From an uncultured bacterium (GTDB lineage: Bacteria; Actinomycetota; Coriobacteriia; Coriobacteriales; Coriobacteriaceae), in NCBI GenBank assembly GCA_905215505.1, contig CAJMPU010000031.1, forward strand, positions 1 through 18,504: 18,504 bases of DNA, in the 5' to 3' direction. The translations under genes were made by a program, and so were the position numbers. Shown one piece after another: positions 7,545 through 13,947 of this stretch (position 1 is the first letter of the stretch; the number at the start of each line of letters is the position of its first letter). The notes under the pieces are model-generated. The model did no database searches and was not told the DNA's origin. It was given only the letters and a program-made list of their open reading frames with translations.

Positions 7545-8633
7545 CTACCTTTCCGTGCAGCTAATACAGGGGTCGATGGTCAGGATAATCATGGGCACGT
7601 TGGCAATGAGCACGCCCTGCAGCGCATGCGTCAGACCCGCCAGATTTTGCGACGTCGGCGTGCGCACGCGAAAACGGTCCAAGTTCTTGGTGCCGTTGCC
7701 GCGCACATAGTAATACGCCTCGCCGCGCGGCTGCTCAATCACAACCTCGCCGCGTGCGCCGTCGGCCGGCGTAAGCTTGGCGCGCCCGCCGATCCCGTCG
7801 TGCGGAATCTTGCCCACAAGCTCCTTGATGATGTCCATGGCCTGCGTGACCTCGGCGCAACGCACCTGGCAGCGGGCATAGCAATCGCCATCGGTAGCAA
7901 CGATGGGCTCAAACGCAGCCAGGTCCGCATAGGCACCGTCGCCGAACATGCGCACGTCGTAGTCCACGCCCGAGGCGCGCCCAAACGGGCCGACCATCGA
8001 AAGCTCCAGCGCGTCCTTCTTGCTGATCACGCCCACGCCATGCAGACGCTCGCCGCAGCTGTCGTCGTCCAAAAACGTATGCACCAGGGCCTCGTAGTCG
8101 GGACGCATGGCATCGAGTGTCTGGACAATGCCCGCCAGCTCGGAGTCCTCGATATCGTGCTTAAGGCCGCCGATCTCGTTAATCGACAGAATCACGCGCC
8201 CGCCGCACGTGCTCTCAAAGATCTTGAGAATCTGCTCGCGCAGGGTCCACGACCGATAGAACAGCGCCTCAAAACCAAAGGCGTCGGCGAGCAGGCCCAG
8301 CCACAGCAGATGCGAGTGGATGCGCGAAAGCTCGTGCAGAATGGTGCGGATATACTGCACGCGGCCGGGCACCTCAATGTCGAGCATACGCTCGCAGGCG
8401 CTGGCATAGCCGTAGCTGTGACCCACGGCGCAAATGCCGCAGATGCGCTCGGCGATGTAGCCAAACTGATGCATATCGCGCTTTTCGGTGAGCTTCTCGA
8501 GTCCGCGGTGCACAAAGCCGATCTGCGGAATTGCCTCGATGACGCGGTCGTCCTCGATCACCAGGTCCAGATGAAGCGGCTCGGGCAGCACCGGGTGCTG
8601 CGGGCCAAACGGAATAACGGAGCGATGTGCCAT
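7545..8633 (-). CDS. echE: Ech hydrogenase subunit E, [NiFe] large catalytic subunit
   Basis: The catalytic subunit of a group 4 membrane-bound [NiFe] hydrogenase, 362 residues. Both nickel-binding motifs are intact: RICGIC (Cys65, Cys68) followed by AVGHS, and DPCISC (Cys356, Cys359) near the C-terminus. The protein ends at TER, three residues after the last cysteine. It therefore lacks the C-terminal extension that most [NiFe] hydrogenases remove by endopeptidase after nickel insertion. From memory, Ech and CooH subunits share this, which supports Ech over HycE. The fold is also related to NuoD of complex I. The start is well supported: AAGGAGG lies about ten bases upstream, overlapping the end of echD. 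No hyp maturation genes are in the window, so they must be elsewhere. Confidence 0.95.
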   Translation of the reverse strand: MAHRSVIPFGPQHPVLPEPLHLDLVIEDDRVIEAIPQIGFVHRGLEKLTEKRDMHQFGYIAERICGICAVGHSYGYASACERMLDIEVPGRVQYIRTILHELSRIHSHLLWLGLLADAFGFEALFYRSWTLREQILKIFESTCGGRVILSINEIGGLKHDIEDSELAGIVQTLDAMRPDYEALVHTFLDDDSCGERLHGVGVISKKDALELSMVGPFGRASGVDYDVRMFGDGAYADLAAFEPIVATDGDCYARCQVRCAEVTQAMDIIKELVGKIPHDGIGGRAKLTPADGARGEVVIEQPRGEAYYYVRGNGTKNLDRFRVRTPTSQNLAGLTHALQGVLIANVPMIILTIDPCISCTER

Positions 8634-8638
8634 GGGCC

Positions 8639-9355
8639 TTACGCCTCCTTTTTCTGCTTGTCGCGGGCGGCCTTGGCGGCAAGCGCCGCACGGACCTTGG
8701 CCGCTTTCTCGGGATCCATGGCGGCGAGCTTTGCCTCTATCTCGGCAACCTTGAGTGCGGCCTTCGCAGCAGCCTCATCGTGCTGAGCATCGGAGCCGGC
8801 AGCCGCAGCGGGCTGAGCGGCGACGCCCGCGGCATCGCCGGCGCTCGCAGCGCCCTCCCCTGAAGCAGCCGCAGCCGCGGCGGCCTTCTCGGCCGCGGCC
8901 TTGCGCGCCTTGGCCTCGGCAGCGGCACGGACCTTCATGGCTTTCTCTCGCGCAGCCTTCACCTCGGGCGTGATAACGCTCATGGGCTCGGCAGTCGAGA
9001 CCTGGTAGAAAAAGCCCTTAAAGTCGATCTGCATGTCGGTAATGGCAAGACCAAACAGGTCGTGGACCTCATTTTCAAACGGGAATACCGCCGGATAATA
9101 CGAGCTGATGGACGGAATCTCCTGGTACCGGTCGATTCCCTCGACTACCAGGTTCTCAATCGCATAGCTGCCGTCCTGCGCAATATGCTCCCGAGCGGCA
9201 TGAACGTTGATAAACGTATAGACCAGGCGATACGTGCCGTCGTCGACGTTGCGCTCGGCGTGCATTTGCACAAAGCGCGCGCCGACGCCCTTGAGCGCCT
9301 GGACATGCGACAGCAACTCATCGATCCCGACTGTGGTATAGATTGCCTCTTGCAT
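8639..9355 (-). CDS. echD: Ech hydrogenase subunit D (NuoC-like) with a long Ala/Lys-rich C-terminal tail
   Basis: A 238-residue protein whose first roughly 127 residues match the 30-kDa (NuoC/HycE N-terminal) family. The hallmark ENEVHDLFGL is at 94-103, and the order EchC-EchD-EchE in the operon fits. In the family this subunit packs against the large subunit and helps hold the peripheral arm together. The rest (about 128-238) is an unusual Ala-, Lys- and Glu-rich tail with a Gly/Ala/Ser break near 164-190, probably helical or coiled coil; Ech D subunits are normally much shorter. Its ATG overlaps the TAA of echC by one base (TAATG), indicating translational coupling. The tail is in frame and ends cleanly five bases before echE. 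Confidence 0.9.
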   Translation of the reverse strand: MQEAIYTTVGIDELLSHVQALKGVGARFVQMHAERNVDDGTYRLVYTFINVHAAREHIAQDGSYAIENLVVEGIDRYQEIPSISSYYPAVFPFENEVHDLFGLAITDMQIDFKGFFYQVSTAEPMSVITPEVKAAREKAMKVRAAAEAKARKAAAEKAAAAAAASGEGAASAGDAAGVAAQPAAAAGSDAQHDEAAAKAALKVAEIEAKLAAMDPEKAAKVRAALAAKAARDKQKKEA

Positions 9356-9936
9356 TACTCGGCCTCCTTTGCAGCGGCGGGCGCACCGTCAGCCGTGCCT
9401 GCGTCGACACCGGCCCCGGCACCCGCAGCAGCCACAAACCCGTCCTCGCCCAGCTCAACGCCACCATCCCAGGTAGCAGCGCCGCCTACGGTAAGCGGGT
9501 CGCCGCCGGCACGCATCACGGCCTCCTTCTGGTCCAGGATGCCGCACGCCTCCACGATGGCATCGATCACGGTCTCGGGGCGAATGGCGCATCCGGGCGC
9601 GTACACGTCCACGGGAATCGCGCGGTCCACGCCACCGATCACGTTATAGGCATCGCGGAATACGCCGCCCGAGCATGCGCAGATACCGCAGGCCACCACG
9701 CACTTGGGCTCGAGCATCTGGTTGTAAATCTGACGCACGACGGGCAGGTTCTGGGCATTGACCGACCCCGTCACCAAAAAGATATCCGCATGCTTGGGGT
9801 TGCCGGTGTTGACCACGCCAAAGCGCTCCGCATCGAACAGCGGCGTGAGCGAGGCCAGCACCTCGATATCGCATCCGTTGCAGCTCGAGCCGTCGTAATG
9901 AATAACCCACGGCGAGCGCGACATTTTATGATCCAT
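9355..9936 (-). CDS. echC: Ech hydrogenase subunit C, small [4Fe-4S] subunit (NuoB-like)
   Basis: The hydrogenase small subunit, which holds the [4Fe-4S] cluster nearest the Ni-Fe site. It has CNGCDIE (Cys19, Cys22, Glu25), CGICACSGGVF around Cys83-Cys88 (Cys86 is the likely ligand) and APGC (Cys116), as in NuoB, HycG and EchC. The core ends near residue 145. Another 48 or so residues, rich in Gly, Ala and acidic residues, form a low-complexity tail that typical family members lack; echD next door also carries a tail. The chosen ATG has AGGAGG eight bases upstream; Met5 is a less likely alternative. The gene starts 12 bases after the echAB stop and overlaps echD by one base. Confidence 0.93.
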   Translation of the reverse strand: MDHKMSRSPWVIHYDGSSCNGCDIEVLASLTPLFDAERFGVVNTGNPKHADIFLVTGSVNAQNLPVVRQIYNQMLEPKCVVACGICACSGGVFRDAYNVIGGVDRAIPVDVYAPGCAIRPETVIDAIVEACGILDQKEAVMRAGGDPLTVGGAATWDGGVELGEDGFVAAAGAGAGVDAGTADGAPAAAKEAE

Positions 9937-9948
9937 GGATGCCGCCTC

Positions 9949-12831
9949 CTAAATAAACACGTCGACGAGGATGGGCATAAGGTTGAGCAGGCCAAACACC
10001 AGCGCCACGCCCCAGCCGAGCTTAAAGCAGCTGCGCCAGGTGCTGCGTGCGAAGGTGTTGTCGATCAGCACCTCGACAAAATACGTCGCGGCCATCACGA
10101 CCAGGGCTACGACCCAGCTCACCGGGTTGTCCCAAACAAAGAACATGCCCACCCACATCAAAAACAGCACGGTCTCACACCAGTGCATAAGGGTCATCTT
10201 GGCCAGCGTGCCGCCGCTCATCTCGGTGGCGACGCCCTGGACAATCTCCTGATGCGCGTGATGCGAGTACGAAAGGTCGAACGGCGACTTGCGTAGCTTG
10301 ATGGTGAGCACCGCAAGCAGCGCCAAGAAAATGGGCGCGCTGTACACGATGATGGGCGCCGACTGTCCGGTCACGGCGATGGAATCAAAGCTATCGGTGG
10401 CAAGGTACAGGCCCACGCTCATCAGCAAAACGGCGGGCTCGTAGCTCATGACCTGCAGCAACTCGCGGTCGGCACCGACCTGGGCAAACGGGCTTTGCGT
10501 CGAGGCGGACGCCAGCACCACAAAGATCGCGGCGAGCGTCACCATAAAAGCGCACAGCAGCGTGTTGGAACCCGACACAAAGATGCCGCCGCCTACCACG
10601 GTAAAGATGAGCGCACATGCCATATAGGTATCGTCCATGGTGTTTACGCTGGCAGGGGCCTTGCGCAGCAGTTTGGCAACGTCGTAGAAGGGCTGCAGCA
10701 GACGCGGACCCACGCGGCCCTGCATGCGAGCCGAAAGCTTACGGTCAAGGCCGTCGATCAGGCCGCCCGCAAGCGGCGCCAGCAAGGCAAACGCCACGGT
10801 GCCAATAAAGATGCCCACGACGCCCGAACCTTCGAAATACTTGCCGCGCAGCACCGAGGGCGCGCTCATGGCAAGCCGCTCGGGCCCAATCCATGCGCAA
10901 CACAGCAGCGCAAACAAGATAATGCTGCAGCATACGACGCTACCCGCGGGGCCAATACGCTTCTCGCCAAGGGCGTCCTCCGAGTACCAATTGCGCTTTT
11001 CGGCCTTCACCTCGTGTCCCATCGAGCCGCGGAAATGGCGATATTTGTCGGTTCCCACGCCCGAAAGGTACACGTTGACGTGCGGTTTGTTGCTCGCGCG
11101 GAATGACGTCAGCAGCACCACGGCGATAAAAGCCACGATAACCACCATCAGATACATGGCGTCCTTGCCAATAACGTACGGCACGCGGCCAAACACCATG
11201 GCCAAGTAAGGCGACACCAGACCGCTCGAGATAACCGGAAACGCCACGCAGCACAGAATCAGCAGCGCGGCGATGGTGTTGAGGGCCATCCATTCGGTCT
11301 TATGGACATTGACCTCAACGTTTTGAGCCGTGGGGTCGACGCCCGAAAGCTTGGCAAGCCACTTGCCCCAGAAGTAAAACGTCGCGGCCGAGCCAAAGGC
11401 TAGCACCATGATCATGAGCACGTTGCCGGTCTGCGCAAACGCCACCAGGGCGCCCCACTTGGACACGAGCATGCCAAACGGCGCCACAAACATACCCATG
11501 ATGCCCAGCATCATCAGACGCGTCAGGTGCGGCATGCGGCTGAACATGCCGTCCATGTCCTCGATATTGCGGCTGCCGATATGATGCTCGGCCGTGCCCA
11601 CGCACAGGAACAGCAGCGACTTGGCCACCGTGTGGAACAAGATCAGGAAGATGGCCGCCCATACGGCCTCGGGCGCGCCGACACCCAAGCAGGCACTGAT
11701 GAGGCCCAAGTTGGAAATGGTGGAGTACGCGAGCACGCGTTTGGCGTTGCTCTGCGAGATGGCCATGAGGGCAGCGAGCAAAAACGTGATGGCACCCACA
11801 CTCGTGACCATAAAGCCGGTCACGGGATAGATGGCATAGAGTGGGCTGAGCTTGACCATCAGGAACACGCCGGCTTTGACCATGGTGGACGAGTGCAGCA
11901 GGGCACTCGTGGGCGTGGGGGCAACCATGGCACCCAATAGCCAAGTGTGGAACGGCATCTGTGCGGCCTTGGTGAGCGCGGCAAGCGACAGCAACAGGAC
12001 CGGCATCACCAGCAGCGCGGATTGCGCGGTTCCGGCGCTGGAAAGCTCGATCATGCCCGAGATGGTCAGCGGCATGCCGTTAACGTGCAGGTACATGAGT
12101 CCGGCCAAAAACGCGATGCCGCCCAGCATGTTGAGGATGATCTGGGTGAAAGCGTTTTTTATGGCCTCGGGCGTGCGCGTGTAGCCAATCATGAGGAACG
12201 AGCACACGGTGGTGATTTCCCAGCCACAGAACAGCCACTCAAGGTTGTCGCTTGTCACGATGACGAACATGGCCGAGAGGAACAGGAACATAAGCGCCAG
12301 GAACTGCGGGCGTCGGTCGGGCGCCGCCTGCCCGCGCAGCGCTGCCTCGTGCTCGTCGTGGGCCTGGAAGTCCTTCATGTAGCCCAGGGCGTACACGCAG
12401 ATAAGGCTGCCGACAATGCCGACGGCAAGCACCATGATCACACTCATGTAATCCAGGTAGAGCGGCGTGGCGGTGACAACCTCGGCAGCGGGCAGCGTCA
12501 TGGCAGCGAAGGCAACCGAACCCACCAGCTGCACCACGCCGAGCACCGTGGTGAGCGTGCTCTTATATTTACGCGCGTTGTACAGGATGACGGCGCACAG
12601 GATCACGTCGATGACGGAGCTGATGATCGAGAGCACATGCGAGGTGCCGGGGGCAACCTCAAAGCTCTTCGGGCCCGTGCCAAAAAACATGACGGCGACT
12701 ACAACCGTCACCGCCATAATGATGCCAGAGCCTACAAGCCCTAGCGCATCGCGGGCGCGGTCACCGCGCGCGAGCAGCATGCCCAGCGCCGGTACCAGCG
12801 GAAACAGGGTAAGGAAATACAGTAGCGTCAT
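9949..12831 (-). CDS. echAB: Fused Ech hydrogenase subunits A and B (NuoL-type ion pump joined to NuoH-type membrane anchor)
   Basis: A 960-residue polytopic membrane protein combining two subunits usually encoded separately. Residues 1 to about 590 are NuoL/M/antiporter-like (EchA). They keep the ion-channel residues: Glu205 in FCGWE, Lys288 in LTKAAQMPFHTW, the HSSTMVKAG segment, AKRVLAYSTISNLG at 363-376, Lys404 in FHTVAKS and Lys458. A polar linker (about 590-625) leads to a NuoH/HycD-like part (about 630-960, EchB) with RMQGRVGPR (702-710) and SPFDLSYSHHAHQEIVQG (849-866), the form I associate with EchB/CooK. It should translocate H+ or Na+ and anchor the catalytic arm. It is first in the operon, with GGGGGAG about seven bases before its ATG. 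No frameshift or internal stop separates the halves. Confidence 0.93.
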   Translation of the reverse strand: MTLLYFLTLFPLVPALGMLLARGDRARDALGLVGSGIIMAVTVVVAVMFFGTGPKSFEVAPGTSHVLSIISSVIDVILCAVILYNARKYKSTLTTVLGVVQLVGSVAFAAMTLPAAEVVTATPLYLDYMSVIMVLAVGIVGSLICVYALGYMKDFQAHDEHEAALRGQAAPDRRPQFLALMFLFLSAMFVIVTSDNLEWLFCGWEITTVCSFLMIGYTRTPEAIKNAFTQIILNMLGGIAFLAGLMYLHVNGMPLTISGMIELSSAGTAQSALLVMPVLLLSLAALTKAAQMPFHTWLLGAMVAPTPTSALLHSSTMVKAGVFLMVKLSPLYAIYPVTGFMVTSVGAITFLLAALMAISQSNAKRVLAYSTISNLGLISACLGVGAPEAVWAAIFLILFHTVAKSLLFLCVGTAEHHIGSRNIEDMDGMFSRMPHLTRLMMLGIMGMFVAPFGMLVSKWGALVAFAQTGNVLMIMVLAFGSAATFYFWGKWLAKLSGVDPTAQNVEVNVHKTEWMALNTIAALLILCCVAFPVISSGLVSPYLAMVFGRVPYVIGKDAMYLMVVIVAFIAVVLLTSFRASNKPHVNVYLSGVGTDKYRHFRGSMGHEVKAEKRNWYSEDALGEKRIGPAGSVVCCSIILFALLCCAWIGPERLAMSAPSVLRGKYFEGSGVVGIFIGTVAFALLAPLAGGLIDGLDRKLSARMQGRVGPRLLQPFYDVAKLLRKAPASVNTMDDTYMACALIFTVVGGGIFVSGSNTLLCAFMVTLAAIFVVLASASTQSPFAQVGADRELLQVMSYEPAVLLMSVGLYLATDSFDSIAVTGQSAPIIVYSAPIFLALLAVLTIKLRKSPFDLSYSHHAHQEIVQGVATEMSGGTLAKMTLMHWCETVLFLMWVGMFFVWDNPVSWVVALVVMAATYFVEVLIDNTFARSTWRSCFKLGWGVALVFGLLNLMPILVDVFI

Positions 12832-13080
12832 ACCATCACTCCCCCATGCAAAAACGCTGCAATTGTTTAACGTTATAGCTCAGTTGAGGAGTAGCGGCGG
12901 CGGGTTTTCGGTCAACTGGGGAGTTTTAGGCGTACGGGGTAACGAGTCTGTCCGCTTTGGAGCAGAGAGGCGACGCTCCCCCTATCGCGGCGGCGGGCGC
13001 ACGGGCCACTGCGCGCGGTTTATTAACCGCTTTGGAGGATGTTCCAGTAGGCTCACGACGGTCCAAAAAGTTGGCGCGGC
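12832..13080. other. Gap upstream of the ech operon, presumed ech promoter region
   Basis: The upstream gene has its own terminator, so the ech transcript should start inside this gap. I could not find a convincing promoter. On the minus strand there is a TATAAC near 12873-12878 and a TTGACC near 12913-12918, but they are about 32 bases apart. CAGTTGA (12881-12887) and TCAACTG (12912-12918) form a spaced inverted repeat that could bind a regulator. GCGGTT and AACCGC (13015-13030) form another small hairpin. I see no coding sequence here. Confidence 0.35.
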
Positions 13081-13106
13081 AAGAAAAATGCGCCCCTGTG
13101 GGCGCA
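13081..13106 (-). terminator. Rho-independent terminator of the helix-turn-helix gene
   Basis: TGCGCCC and GGGCGCA form a perfect 7-bp stem with a four-base loop, followed on the minus strand by TTTTTCTT. It starts 12 bases after the stop codon of the helix-turn-helix gene. It separates that gene's transcript from the ech operon. Confidence 0.85.
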
Positions 13107-13118
13107 CCATCCCGTTCG

Positions 13119-13508
13119 CTATTCCGCCTTTTTAACGCGCGGCTTATCAACCAGCGCGGACTCACCGCTCTCGCGATACTGGCGGCACCAAGCCTTGACC
13201 GAAGACTCGCTGGGAATCTTGTGCTTGATCATGGCCTCGCGAACCGTTAAGCCGTTTTCCAAGCGGTCCTTGACCACGGCGAGCTTAACTTCGTACGAAT
13301 AGGTGTGATGATGCGAACCGGCGTTGAGAACGGCGTCGGCACCGCCCACGGCATACGCGCGGGCCCACTGACGAGCCGTGGCCTGGGGAATGCCAAGCTC
13401 CGCGGCGAGGGCGCGATGACCGACCCCCTCTTGGAGGATCTCGACGGCGCGCTGCCTAATCTCAGGCGCATGCGTGCGAGTCCTGGTTGCTTCCGACATA
13501 CCTGCCAC
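13119..13508 (-). CDS. Orphan transposase-type double helix-turn-helix protein
   Basis: A 129-residue predicted DNA-binding protein. Residues about 14-55 (PEIRQRAVEILQEGVGHRAL then AAELGIPQATARQWARAYA) and 70-118 (VKLAVVKDRLENGLTVREAM, KHKIPSESSVKAWCRQY) form two helix-turn-helix units like those of IS3/IS481-family transposase first frames. No second frame with a DDE catalytic domain, no flanking inverted repeats and no target duplication are visible. A good terminator closes the gene, so it looks like a stand-alone unit: a remnant or a domesticated regulator. The GTG start at 13508 has AAGG seven bases upstream; an in-frame ATG at 13499 would give 126 residues. The 3' end has an AAAAAGG run that could be a worn-down IS3-type frameshift site, but this is speculative. 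Confidence 0.75.
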   Translation of the reverse strand: MAGMSEATRTRTHAPEIRQRAVEILQEGVGHRALAAELGIPQATARQWARAYAVGGADAVLNAGSHHHTYSYEVKLAVVKDRLENGLTVREAMIKHKIPSESSVKAWCRQYRESGESALVDKPRVKKAE

Positions 13509-13549
13509 TTCTTAGCCTTAACCGTTAATCTGCTTTCTTACGTGCAAGT

Positions 13550-13578
13550 TAGATAGTAGCATTTTATTGTTTGCTCAA
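13550..13578 (-). promoter_or_regulatory. Candidate promoter of the helix-turn-helix gene
   Basis: On the minus strand TTGAGC (13573-13578) and TATCTA (13550-13555) are separated by 17 bases, close to the sigma-70 consensus in sequence and spacing. The element lies about 40 bases upstream of the GTG start, in an AT-rich stretch. This is a pattern match only. Confidence 0.4.
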
Positions 13579-13701
13579 AGCAGTTAATTAAAATAGACGC
13601 GGCGTTATCTGGGCATTTGGCACCAATTTACGACATTTCTTTATCGATTATTTACGCTGGTAGCTGACTCGCAGCCAATCGTCATTCGCCTGTCAACAAA
13701 A

Positions 13702-13730
13702 TTGACACCTCTTTATGTCCTTTGCTATAG
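13702..13730 (+). promoter_or_regulatory. Promoter-like element on the plus strand with no gene after it
   Basis: A perfect TTGACA (13702-13707), which is also the right arm of the TGTCAA-CAAAA-TTGACA inverted repeat, is followed 17 bases later by CTATAG, or 18 bases later by TATAGC. It points toward 13740-13900, where no plus-strand gene exists; the next gene is convergent. It could drive a small RNA, or an antisense transcript into the flavoenzyme 3' end, or be chance in AT-rich DNA. Confidence 0.3.
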
Positions 13731-13832
13731 CGGATATGATTATTAACCCCTCCCCCAATAATTTTGAGTAATCGGCAAGGCAGTAGACGTCCTTACTCCT
13801 CATGATTACCGCGCATTGCCATCCACCGAAGC

Positions 13833-13875
13833 AAAACAAAAAGGGCGGGACCTGCTGCGCTTGCAGACCCCGCCC
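13833..13875 (-). terminator. Rho-independent terminator of the flavoenzyme gene
   Basis: On the minus strand GGGCGGG and CCCGCCC close a hairpin whose inner part (TCTGC against GCAG) extends the stem. The T-rich tail TTTTTGTTTT follows at once. It lies about 70 bases after the TAA stop of the flavoenzyme gene. Confidence 0.85.
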
Positions 13876-13947
13876 CGGTTGACACTCGATGGGACGCAGC
13901 CGGGCGAGACGGATCCGTGCTACAGCCCCGCCTGGCCGCGATGTTAA

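Larger units (their letters stand above)
13509..13947. other. AT-rich intergenic region between the helix-turn-helix gene and the flavoenzyme
   Basis: A 439-base gap with much lower GC than its neighbours in its left half (13540-13760). It holds the candidate promoter of the helix-turn-helix gene, an inverted repeat TGTCAA/TTGACA (13691-13707), a plus-strand promoter-like element, and the terminator of the flavoenzyme gene at its right end. No open frame longer than a few tens of residues looks real. An 11-codon frame (13738-13773, plus strand) lies just after the plus-strand element but has no other support. Confidence 0.5.

Noticed and set aside
7491..8786. 431-residue plus-strand open frame opposite echE/echD
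   Set aside because: It is antisense to the hydrogenase large subunit, which has intact Ni-binding motifs. It is an artefact of codon bias in GC-rich DNA.
7196..12831. Respiratory complex I (nuo) or formate hydrogenlyase operon
   Set aside because: The large subunit keeps both Ni-binding cysteine pairs, so it is a hydrogenase and not NuoD. There is no formate dehydrogenase gene, the operon has the Ech order, and the anchor carries an Ech/CooK-like motif.
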